Assembly (NCBI GenBank): GCA_964482535.1
Contig: CAYZXU010000056.1
Span: 1 to 15,505 of the forward strand
Direction: 5' to 3'
DNA: 15,505 nucleotides
Source: CAYZXU01 sp964482535
GTDB taxonomy: Bacteria > Desulfobacterota > Desulfobacteria > Desulfobacterales > BuS5
Shown: positions 1 to 6,647 of the stretch, piece after piece
Position numbering within the stretch: position 1 is the stretch's first letter
Layout: each line of letters opens with the position of its first letter
Translations under genes and position numbers: made by a program
The notes under the pieces: model-generated
Databases searched by the model: none
The model's input: only the letters and a program-made list of their open reading frames with translations
What the model was told of the DNA's origin: nothing

Positions 1-414
1 GAAGTTAATGTAAATATTGAGTTGAATATACAAAATAAGATATATAAATCGAATGTTGATATTGTGGTATGTGTTGATAATAAAAGATTCATGGCAGTCA
101 AATGCGCGCCGGGCTCTTTGGGATCAAGGGAAAGGGAAATTCTTTCAGCAGCCAGACTTCTTGACAAATATCAGATCCCTTTATCAGTTGTTTCAGACGG
201 TAAAACAGCAACAGTTATGGATACTGTTTCCGGCAAAAAAACAGGCCAGGGGTTAAATGCCATACCATCAAAAAATGATATTAAAAAAATGTTAAAATCG
301 ACATCTTTTTATCCTCTTCCTGATAAAAGAAAATCCCGTGAAATGCTTATTTTCAGATCCTATGACAGCATGAATATTAATATAATAAGGGATGGTTGTA
401 AAAGCACTAAATAA
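1..414 (+). CDS. HsdR-N-like (type I restriction R-subunit N-terminal domain) protein, 5'-truncated by window edge
   Basis: The frame is open from base 1 with no stop, so the gene most likely begins before the window; a TTG at 22 is only an internal possibility. The visible part (about 137 residues) has the beta-hairpin core of an HsdR-N-like PD-(D/E)XK fold. An Asp at 58-60 lies in VDIVV, followed by the strand FMAVKCAPG (88-114) and a helix beginning SREREI. It matches, from memory, a small stand-alone family annotated as type I restriction enzyme HsdR N-terminal domain protein in Desulfobacterota. No helicase/ATPase domain follows, so it is not a full HsdR. The usual E-x-K of the nuclease strand reads V-K-C here, so nuclease activity is doubtful. 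It lies about 115 bp before hflK, which has its own candidate promoter. Family assignment is fairly sure; function is unknown. Confidence 0.7.
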   Translation, partial: EVNVNIELNIQNKIYKSNVDIVVCVDNKRFMAVKCAPGSLGSREREILSAARLLDKYQIPLSVVSDGKTATVMDTVSGKKTGQGLNAIPSKNDIKKMLKSTSFYPLPDKRKSREMLIFRSYDSMNINIIRDGCKSTK

Positions 415-439
415 ATTACTGATTCATCAGGCTTTTTGC

Positions 440-468
440 TTGACTTAAAAGTTCGGTTAACCTATAGC
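440..468 (+). promoter_or_regulatory. Candidate sigma-70 promoter for hflKC
   Basis: TTGACT at 440-445 and TATAGC at 463-468 are separated by 17 bp. The -35 matches 5/6 and the -10 matches 4/6. It lies about 60 bp before the chosen hflK start, in the only intergenic stretch upstream of hflK, so it would give a leader of roughly 55 nt. This is motif matching only. Confidence 0.4.
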
Positions 469-528
469 AAAGATAATTTGTGTTGTAATAATGTTTTTTT
501 AACCTTTATAAAATATAGGATAATTTAT

Positions 529-1557
529 ATGAATTGGGATTGGGAAAAACTGAAACAGCAGCAGGAAAAAAAGGGCAGTGTTCCTCCCCAGATGGATGAA
601 TTAGTAAAAAAGCTCAAAAGCTATAAGCTGCCAGGCGGGCCGTTATTAATAATAGTAATATTAATTATACTATTCTTTGGCTCCTCATCATTTTATACTG
701 TTGGAGTTGATGAGGTGGGAGTTGTACAGCGTTTTGGAAAATATATCCGCACCACGCAGTCGGGACTTAACTTCAAATTTCCTGCAGGCATCGAAAAGGT
801 TACTAAGGTGAAGGTGAAACGGGTTTATAAAGCTGAATTCGGATTTGCTTCTGCAAGGGAAGGGTTAAGAAACCGGTATGCAACGCAAAGCCAGAGCAGC
901 AATGTGTCTCTAATGCTTACCGGAGACCTTAATGTGGCTCTTGTTCCCTGGATTGTACAGTACAGGGTAAAAGATCCTTATAATTACCTTTTTAAAGTAA
1001 GAGACGTTGGCAGAATTTTGACTGATATGTCAGAATCCTCCATGCGGCTTGTGGTTGGAGACAGAAGTATTAATGAAGTCATAAGCAAGCGGGAAGAAAT
1101 AGCGATTGAAGCAAGGGGCGTTCTGCAGGCGGAATTGGACAGGGCTGAAACAGGCATAAACGTTATAACAATCGAGATGAAAAAAACCAATGTTCCGGGT
1201 CCGGTACAGCCTTCATTTAACGAGGTAAATCAGGCAGTACAGGAAAAAGAGAAAGTGATCTATGAGGCAAAAGAGGATTATAACAAGGCCATTCCCACTG
1301 CGAGAGGTGAAGCTGAAAGGACGCTTAAAGCAGCCGAGGGTTATGCTCTGGACAGAGTTAACAGGGCAAAGGGTGATGCTTCAAGGTTTGAATCTGTTTA
1401 TAATGAGTATAGCAAAGCAAAAGATATTACAAAGAGAAGACTTTATCTTGAAACCCTGAAAGAACTTTTCCCCAAGCTCGGTCAGAAATACATAATAGAT
1501 GCAGATCAGAAAAATTTTCTGCCCTTGCTTAACCTTGGTATAAAAAATGGTGAATAA
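529..1557 (+). CDS. hflK: HflK, SPFH-domain membrane protein (FtsH modulator subunit)
   Basis: This is the HflK subunit of the HflKC complex, which in E. coli forms a large inner-membrane cage around the FtsH protease and modulates its access to membrane substrates. The 342-residue protein has a hydrophilic N-terminus (MNWDWEKLKQQQ), one membrane segment at about residues 38-56, and then an SPFH/band-7 domain opening with VGVDEVGVVQRFGKYIR. A long charged helix rich in Glu, Ala and Lys runs from about 235 to 300 (ARGEAERTLKAAEGYA). The end, KNFLPLLNLG, resembles the usual HflK tail. I chose ATG 529 because AGGA sits at 517-520 with 8 nt spacing and because the protein then starts as HflK proteins do; an upstream TTG at 436 would add 31 residues of unlikely sequence. 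It is followed 2 nt later by hflC. No ftsH is visible in the window. Confidence 0.93.
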   Translation: MNWDWEKLKQQQEKKGSVPPQMDELVKKLKSYKLPGGPLLIIVILIILFFGSSSFYTVGVDEVGVVQRFGKYIRTTQSGLNFKFPAGIEKVTKVKVKRVYKAEFGFASAREGLRNRYATQSQSSNVSLMLTGDLNVALVPWIVQYRVKDPYNYLFKVRDVGRILTDMSESSMRLVVGDRSINEVISKREEIAIEARGVLQAELDRAETGINVITIEMKKTNVPGPVQPSFNEVNQAVQEKEKVIYEAKEDYNKAIPTARGEAERTLKAAEGYALDRVNRAKGDASRFESVYNEYSKAKDITKRRLYLETLKELFPKLGQKYIIDADQKNFLPLLNLGIKNGE

Positions 1558-1559
1558 AA

Positions 1560-2495
1560 ATGAAAATTAAAGGCATATTGATCGTAGTTGTTGCTGCTTT
1601 GTTAATCCTTGGTTTTTCTTCATACTATATTGTGGATGAAACCGAGCAGGTTGTGGTAACCCAGTTCGGCAAGGTTGTCGGCGAGCCGAAAACAGACCCT
1701 GGCTTGTACTTTAAAGTACCTTTTATACAAAATACCACCTATTTTCCTAAAAATCTTCTTGAATGGGACGGTGATCCAGGTCAGATTCCCACTCTTGACA
1801 AAACATATATATGGGTTGACACATTTGCGAGATGGAAAATTGTCGAGCCCATAAAATTTTTTCAAACAGTTAATAATATAATTAGCGCCATGGGGCGGTT
1901 AGATGATATTATTGATCCTGCTGTAAGAAATTTTATTACTTCATACAGCCTAATTGAAACAGTACGAACAAGCAACAGACCCCTTGAGGCCATAGAAAAG
2001 GATAAAGATAAGAAAAAACAACGTAAAATGTTTGCCATTACCACAGGCAGGGTTGAAATAACAAAAGGCATACTAAAGCAGGCAAAACCTAAACTCGCAA
2101 AATTCGGCATAGAACTGGTGGATGTGCAGATAAAACGTATAAACTATGTGGAGCAGGTCCGTAAATCCGTATATAGCCGTATGATTGCCGAACGTAATCA
2201 GATAGCTGAAAAATTTCGTTCAGAAGGAAATGGTGAGGCCCGTAAAATTCTTGGTGAAAAAGAACGTGATTTAAAAAAGATTACGTCAGAGGCATACAAA
2301 AAAGCACAGGAAATTAAAGGAAGGGCTGATGCAGAAGCTACTATAATATATGCAAAAGCATATGGGGTTGATCCTGAGTTTTATTCATTTACAAAGACAC
2401 TTGAAATCTATAATGAAGCCCTGGACAAAGAAAGCTCCCTAATGCTTTCGACTGACTCGGAATTTTTTAAATATCTGAAAGGTTATGAAAAATAG
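1560..2495 (+). CDS. hflC: HflC, SPFH-domain membrane protein (FtsH modulator subunit)
   Basis: This is the partner of HflK. The 311-residue protein has an N-terminal membrane anchor (about residues 4-24) and then an SPFH domain starting YIVDETEQVVVTQFGKVVG, a typical HflC opening. Other family marks are the GLYFKVPF segment, the GRLDDIIDPAVRN motif near residues 112-125, a Glu/Ala/Lys-rich helix (about 205-265) and the C-terminal SEFFKYLKGYEK, matching the usual FFxYLK ending. The start ATG lies 2 nt after the hflK stop with GGTGA (1549-1553) as ribosome binding site inside the end of hflK, so the two are translationally linked. As is common for HflC, it is described as a protease modulator and not a protease. 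The gene ends just before a strong hairpin terminator. Confidence 0.94.
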   Translation: MKIKGILIVVVAALLILGFSSYYIVDETEQVVVTQFGKVVGEPKTDPGLYFKVPFIQNTTYFPKNLLEWDGDPGQIPTLDKTYIWVDTFARWKIVEPIKFFQTVNNIISAMGRLDDIIDPAVRNFITSYSLIETVRTSNRPLEAIEKDKDKKKQRKMFAITTGRVEITKGILKQAKPKLAKFGIELVDVQIKRINYVEQVRKSVYSRMIAERNQIAEKFRSEGNGEARKILGEKERDLKKITSEAYKKAQEIKGRADAEATIIYAKAYGVDPEFYSFTKTLEIYNEALDKESSLMLSTDSEFFKYLKGYEK

Positions 2496-2513
2496 TTAAA
2501 ACTGTGCAGAGCT

Positions 2514-2551
2514 AAAAAAGCCTCCTTTTGTTAAAAAAGGAGGCTTTTTTT
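2514..2551. terminator. Bidirectional rho-independent terminator between hflC and the bS22-like gene
   Basis: The arms AAAAAAGCCTCCTTTT (2514-2529) and AAAAGGAGGCTTTTTT (2535-2550) are exact inverse complements around a 5-nt loop. A GC core (GCCTCC/GGAGGC) is flanked by A and T tracts, so the hairpin reads as a terminator on both strands. This fits the convergent arrangement of hflC (+) and the small ribosomal-protein gene (-). Confidence 0.92.
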
Positions 2552-2625
2552 ATAAATATATTGAGACCTTTGAAAAATTTTTAATTTCAAAAAATTGACC
2601 GAAAGGGGGCGTTTTGTAACGGTAT

Positions 2626-2724
2626 TTATTTGCCCTTTCTTCTCTGATGACGTGTCCGCGCCAAAAGCTTTCTGTGCTTATGTTTTCTCATTTTTTTTCG
2701 TCTTTTCTTAATCACGCTGCCCAA
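2626..2724 (-). CDS. bS22-like / AURKAIP1-COX24-type small ribosomal protein, 32 aa, TTG start
   Basis: On the minus strand the 33 codons from TTG (2724-2722) to TAA (2628-2626) encode a very basic peptide that begins MGSVIKKRRKKMRKHKHRK and ends RTRHQRRKGK. This is nearly the pattern of mycobacterial bS22 and of the AURKAIP1/COX24 family (mitochondrial mS38 relatives), which bind the small ribosomal subunit near the decoding centre. The start is TTG, supported by a strong ribosome binding site AGGGGGTGA (plus positions 2729-2737) 4 nt upstream. Almost half the residues are Lys or Arg, with two His in the conserved KHKHRK core. It is short and has a non-ATG start, so automatic callers easily miss it. 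It is convergent with hflC, and the shared hairpin at 2514-2551 would end its transcript. I did not find a clear promoter upstream of it. Confidence 0.88.
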   Translation of the reverse strand: MGSVIKKRRKKMRKHKHRKLLARTRHQRRKGK

Positions 2725-2870
2725 TAAATCACCCCCTCGTATTTTAGAATATAAACTGTACGACAAATTTTTATATGGTTTTTAACTAATTCAAATTTAA
2801 TAACATTTTTAGTCTTTATTTGTCCATAATTATTTTGCCTGCTTTTTAAAAAAATTAAAGTATAAGTTAA

Positions 2871-3512
2871 ATGAACAACTATTTCATATTAAAAATTTGT
2901 GCAACTACTATATTCGCATATCTAACCGGTTCAATCCCCTTTGGAGTTATCTTTGCAAAAATATTTGCAAATGAGGATGTCAGGGAAAAAAAGAGCAGGA
3001 ATATAGGTGCAACCAACGTGCTTCGTGTTGCAGGCATTATACCTGCAAGCCTGACCCTGGCAGGAGATATGCTGAAAGGCGCTGTTCCGGTATTAATAGC
3101 TTGTTCCTGTGCAGGGTGTAATAATAATGTGCCAGGCAAAATAGCTATAACCATTGTTGGATTATTCGCTTTTTTAGGGCATCTTTATCCCATATATACG
3201 AAGTTCAAGTGTGGTGGCAAAGGTGTTGCCACTGCAGCAGGGTGTATTTTCGTGATTTCACCTGAAACAGGGCTCATGTCAATGCTTATATTTATTATTC
3301 TTATATTTTTTTACAACAGGGTTTCAGCAGCTTCTCTTGGGGCAGCGGCTGCATTGCCGGTTTTATTATGGTTGTTTGAACATTCCCTTATATTAAGCGG
3401 ATATGCTTTTATTACAGGGGTTCTGATTTTCCATCGCCATGCTGATAATATTAAACGGCTTTTGGCAGGGACTGAGCCTACCCTTAAAAATAAAATAGAA
3501 CAAAAAAAATAA
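2871..3512 (+). CDS. plsY: Glycerol-3-phosphate acyltransferase PlsY (acyl-phosphate dependent)
   Basis: PlsY transfers an acyl group from acyl phosphate to sn-glycerol-3-phosphate, giving lysophosphatidate, the first step of phospholipid synthesis at the inner membrane. The 213-residue length is normal. The protein has about seven membrane segments, starting YLTGSIPFGVIFAKIF near residues 17-32. Motif 1 is SRNIGATNVLR (42-52), motif 2 is the phosphate-binding loop GHLYPIYTKFKCGGKGVAT (103-121), and motif 3 is HRHADNIKRLLAGTE (188-202) with the conserved His, Asn and Glu. Motif 1 departs from the usual GSGN: the two Gly are Lys41 and Arg43. The ATG has no strong ribosome binding site. It stands alone: the next gene has its own promoter and I see no terminator between them. 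No convincing promoter is visible in 2725-2870. Confidence 0.92.
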   Translation: MNNYFILKICATTIFAYLTGSIPFGVIFAKIFANEDVREKKSRNIGATNVLRVAGIIPASLTLAGDMLKGAVPVLIACSCAGCNNNVPGKIAITIVGLFAFLGHLYPIYTKFKCGGKGVATAAGCIFVISPETGLMSMLIFIILIFFYNRVSAASLGAAAALPVLLWLFEHSLILSGYAFITGVLIFHRHADNIKRLLAGTEPTLKNKIEQKK

Positions 3513-3528
3513 GAATATCACAAAATAT

Positions 3529-3557
3529 TTGACATACAAAGTCTGGTTTCATATTAT
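3529..3557 (+). promoter_or_regulatory. Near-consensus sigma-70 promoter for the acyl-CoA dehydrogenase operon
   Basis: TTGACA (3529-3534) and TATTAT (3552-3557) are 17 bp apart: a perfect -35 and a 5/6 -10 at the optimal spacing. The start point would be near 3564, giving a leader of about 74 nt before ATG 3638. It starts just after the plsY stop and drives the + strand operon that follows. Confidence 0.78.
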
Positions 3558-3637
3558 TTTTAACTGGTATTATTTTTTCTGGCAGTTCAAATTTAACAAA
3601 TGACGTTTGCAAAAAACCTTTAACTAAAGGAGAATAA

Positions 3638-4774
3638 ATGGATTTCAATCTATCATCTGAAAATAAAATGATCATAAAGGCAGCCAAAGATTTTGCCCAG
3701 CGTGTTATTGAGCCTGTTGCTGCAAAAATAGACTCTGAAGATTATTTGCCTGAAGATATTTTATTAAAATTTGCTGAGGCAAAAATGCTGGGCATGACTG
3801 TTCCTAAAGAATATGGAGGACTCGGCACAGGGGCTTTTAATGTTATCCTGATTACAGAAGAACTTGCAAAAGCAGGATCTTCGGCATTCTGGCCCATGGC
3901 GGTTAACAACAGCGTTACGGAAACCATTTACCACTGGGGCACTGAAGAAATAAAAAGAAAATATATCCCGCTTCTTTGCGACGGCACAAATTATGCCGGA
4001 GTGGCATTTACTGAGCCCGGAACAGGTTCCGACCCCAAAGCAATAACAACCACTGCTGTTCCTGACGGAGACTACTATATTTTAAATGGTGTGAAAAGAT
4101 TCATAACACATGGACACTTAAAGGGTTATGGCATTTTTTTTGCCAAGGATGAAACAGGCAGGGTTACGGCATTTATTCTTGAGAAGAATATCGAAGGTTA
4201 TACTTATACAAAACCCTATGCTTTAATGGGGCTTGGCGGACAGGGGCTGGTGGATGTTTTTTTAAAAAATGTAAGGGTGCATAAATCTGATATTCTCGGT
4301 GAAAAAGGCAAAGGATTCAAAATCCTGCTCAAATGGATTGCCGGCGAGAGAGTTCAGCAGATGGCTTATATGGTTGGCGCAGGTCAGGCATGCCTTGATG
4401 AATCAATCAAGTATACCGGCGAGAGAATCGTGGGCGGCAAACCCATGAACTCAATGCAGGGAATCCAGTGGATGCTTGCAGAAATGTATGCCAGTATAGA
4501 AGCCTGCAGATGGTGGACATACAGACTTGCATTAAAACAGGATGCAGGGGGCGGCAGTATAGAAATGGATTCCGCTGCCTTAAAGCTCTTTACAGTGCCT
4601 GCCATTCAGGAAGTGGCAAGAAAAGCATTACAGCTCCATGGCTCTTATGGCTACTGCAAAGACTACAAAGTTGAACGCCTGTACAGAGTGATAGCCCATG
4701 CCGGTGTTACTGCTTCCAGCACTGAACTGCAAAAAACGATTGTCGGTTCAACCCTGGCTCGTTCAGCCGGATAG
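3638..4774 (+). CDS. Acyl-CoA dehydrogenase family flavoprotein
   Basis: This cytoplasmic FAD enzyme introduces (or, in reverse, reduces) an alpha-beta double bond in an acyl-CoA and exchanges electrons with ETF. The 378 residues are the normal length. There is an N-terminal helical domain (1-118), a beta domain with the flavin/substrate motif AFTEPGTGSD (123-132), and a C-terminal helical domain with LQLHGSYGYCKDYKVERLYR (331-350). The substrate is not readable from sequence. The Glu of the usual YEGT catalytic motif is Ala359 (in VTASSTELQ), as in isovaleryl-CoA dehydrogenase. The likely base is instead Glu237 in GERVQQ, the helix-G position used by isovaleryl- and long-chain dehydrogenases; this is by alignment from memory. 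A strong ribosome binding site AAGGAG (3627-3632) precedes ATG. etfB and etfA follow, the gene order also seen in bcd-etfBA clusters, so this enzyme probably has a dedicated ETF. Confidence 0.92.
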   Translation: MDFNLSSENKMIIKAAKDFAQRVIEPVAAKIDSEDYLPEDILLKFAEAKMLGMTVPKEYGGLGTGAFNVILITEELAKAGSSAFWPMAVNNSVTETIYHWGTEEIKRKYIPLLCDGTNYAGVAFTEPGTGSDPKAITTTAVPDGDYYILNGVKRFITHGHLKGYGIFFAKDETGRVTAFILEKNIEGYTYTKPYALMGLGGQGLVDVFLKNVRVHKSDILGEKGKGFKILLKWIAGERVQQMAYMVGAGQACLDESIKYTGERIVGGKPMNSMQGIQWMLAEMYASIEACRWWTYRLALKQDAGGGSIEMDSAALKLFTVPAIQEVARKALQLHGSYGYCKDYKVERLYRVIAHAGVTASSTELQKTIVGSTLARSAG

Positions 4775-4826
4775 AAACGGTTTATTAAACCTGAAATCAG
4801 GGCATCTTAATGGAAATTAAATAAAA

Positions 4827-5615
4827 ATGGATATAGTTGTTTGCATAAAACAGGTGCCGGAAGCATCTGACATAAGCTGGGACAATGAAACCGGCTCTCT
4901 TATCAGGGAGAGTGCTTCCGGCATTTTGAATCCCAATGATAAAAATGCTGTGGAGGCTGCGCTTGGATTAAAAGAAAAACACGGTGGCATCATCACGGCA
5001 GTATCCATGGGACCTGAACAGGCGGAAGAATCTTTGCGGGAAGTTTTAAGCATGGGGGTTGACAGGGCAGTATTACTCTCTGACAAAAAATTTGCAGGTG
5101 CAGATACCCTTGCCACTGCATATACACTTGGCCAGAGTATAAAAAAAATAGGGGTTCCGGATATAATTTTGTGCGGCAAAGAGTCAGCAGACGGTATGAC
5201 TGCACATGTGGGACCCCAAATAGCAGAATTTATGAATATGCCCCAGATTACATGCGCCATTGAAATAGAAATAAAAGACTCTTTTATCAGGGCAAAACAG
5301 AAACTCGACAACGGATACAGAGTTCTTGAATCTCCTATGCCTTTAGTAATTACTGTTGAACGTGAGATTAACCAGCCCAGGATGACATCCATGGAGTTAA
5401 TTTTAGAGGCATATAGTAACAAGGAAGTAATAATATGGAATGCCGAAGATCTTGAATTCTCTGTGGAACTCTTTGGTTTAAAAGGCTCTCCCACCAAAAC
5501 AGTAAAGGTTTATAAACAAAAGGTAACCAGAGGGAAAGTAAAAATACTTCCAGGAAATACAGAGTCTGCGGCAATGGAATTTGTTGAAATATTAAAAGAA
5601 AAGAGTTTAATCTAA
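4827..5615 (+). CDS. etfB: Electron transfer flavoprotein, beta subunit
   Basis: This is the smaller ETF subunit, which binds AMP or, in bifurcating ETFs, a second FAD. It shuttles electrons between the acyl-CoA dehydrogenase and other carriers. The 262 residues are the usual length. The opening MDIVVCIKQVPE, the NPNDKNAVEAAL segment (35-46), VSMGPEQAEESLREVLSMG (59-77) and FAGADTLATAYTLG (89-102) are typical of EtfB. The last resembles EtfB proteins that accompany clostridial butyryl-CoA dehydrogenases, but this alone does not prove bifurcation. The nucleotide-binding motif, usually ADGDTAQVGP or similar, reads SADGMTAHVGP (120-130): Asp to Met and Gln to His. It begins 52 bp after the dehydrogenase stop, with a weak GGAA about 11 nt before ATG, and is followed by etfA after 25 bp. 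Confidence 0.93.
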   Translation: MDIVVCIKQVPEASDISWDNETGSLIRESASGILNPNDKNAVEAALGLKEKHGGIITAVSMGPEQAEESLREVLSMGVDRAVLLSDKKFAGADTLATAYTLGQSIKKIGVPDIILCGKESADGMTAHVGPQIAEFMNMPQITCAIEIEIKDSFIRAKQKLDNGYRVLESPMPLVITVEREINQPRMTSMELILEAYSNKEVIIWNAEDLEFSVELFGLKGSPTKTVKVYKQKVTRGKVKILPGNTESAAMEFVEILKEKSLI

Positions 5616-5640
5616 AACAGGCTGATAAGAAAATATAACC

Positions 5641-6639
5641 ATGAAAAAAAACAGTGAACTATGGGTCTTTATAGAGGTAAATAAGGGTGTTTTGGCAAGG
5701 GTTTCCCTTGAATTATTATCAAAAGCCGTGGATTTAAACAAAAAAACAAAGGGCACGGTTGCTGCCTTTGTTATTGGCCATGAAGTAAAAAAATTTTCAG
5801 ATGAATTAATTCATTATGGCGCAGATAAGGTTATTATAGCACAAAGCCCTGTTGCAAAGGATTACCGGACTGAAGTCTATACACGTATTCTTGCGGATCA
5901 TGCACAAAAAAATATCCCAAAAATTTTACTTATAGGCGCAACCGGAACAGGAAGAGATCTTGCCCCAAGGTTGGCAGCGCGTTTGAAGACAGGCTGTACA
6001 ACTGATTGCACTGATCTGAACATTGATACTGATACAGGACTTCTTGTGGCAACAAAACCTTTTTTTGGCAGAGATGTTATGGCTGATATAGAATGCCCCG
6101 GGCACATTCCCCAGATTGTATCTGTCAGACCCGGAGTTATGGAGTTAAAGGAAAAGGATAATAACCGGAAGGGTGATCTTGTTTTTGCGGATGTTAATAT
6201 AAAAGAAGAAGAAGTAAAGGTTAAGATACTTGAAACCGTAAGTTCCCCATCAGATGAAGCAGCGCTTCAGGATGCTGAAAAGGTTGTGGCCGGAGGTATG
6301 GGGATATGTGATGCCGAGGGTTTTGAGATGCTGAATAGATTCGCTGATATACTTGGAGCAGAAGTCGGAGGAACCACGGTTCCGGTTGAGGCTGGATTAA
6401 TCCCGCATAAACGGCTTATAGGCCAGACCGGAAAAACCATAAGACCCAAACTCTACATAGGCTGCGGTATTTCCGGAGCTGTCCAGCACTCTGCGGGAAT
6501 GATAAATTCCGAAATTATTGTTGCAATAAACAACAATCCTGATGCCGAAATCTTTGACTTTTCAGACTACGGTTTTGTGGGCGATGCATATGAAATCATC
6601 CCTGCTATTATCAGTGAATTGGAAAAACAGAAAAATTAA
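5641..6639 (+). CDS. etfA: Electron transfer flavoprotein, alpha subunit
   Basis: This is the larger ETF subunit, carrying the electron-transferring FAD. The 332 residues are the normal length. The N-terminal alpha/beta domain begins ELWVFIEVNKGVLARVSLEL and includes LLIGATGTGRDLAPRLAARL (96-115). The C-terminal FAD domain has GQTGKTIRPKLYIGCGISGA (261-280), QHSAGMINSEIIVAIN (282-297) and a final DYGFVGDAYEIIP (309-321). The flavin-site segment usually written G-A-S-R is G-G-T-T here (243-246), so the Arg that normally contacts the flavin is Thr246. The start has no good ribosome binding site, but ATG 5641 gives the expected N-terminus. It is the last gene of the operon. The next gene is convergent and ends only 8 bp away, with no terminator hairpin seen between them. 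Confidence 0.94.
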   Translation: MKKNSELWVFIEVNKGVLARVSLELLSKAVDLNKKTKGTVAAFVIGHEVKKFSDELIHYGADKVIIAQSPVAKDYRTEVYTRILADHAQKNIPKILLIGATGTGRDLAPRLAARLKTGCTTDCTDLNIDTDTGLLVATKPFFGRDVMADIECPGHIPQIVSVRPGVMELKEKDNNRKGDLVFADVNIKEEEVKVKILETVSSPSDEAALQDAEKVVAGGMGICDAEGFEMLNRFADILGAEVGGTTVPVEAGLIPHKRLIGQTGKTIRPKLYIGCGISGAVQHSAGMINSEIIVAINNNPDAEIFDFSDYGFVGDAYEIIPAIISELEKQKN

Positions 6640-6647
6640 TTTCACCA

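Noticed and set aside
436..528. Upstream TTG start for hflK adding 31 residues
   Set aside because: The extra sequence is unlike any HflK N-terminus and overlaps the candidate promoter; ATG 529 has a ribosome binding site.
4779..4791. GGTTTATTAAACC palindrome between the dehydrogenase and etfB
   Set aside because: It is too short and AT-rich to call a terminator or operator, and it lacks a T tract.
4817..5497. Minus-strand open frame (226 codons) opposite etfB
   Set aside because: etfB on the + strand is an unmistakable family member in full; the antisense product shows no domain pattern.
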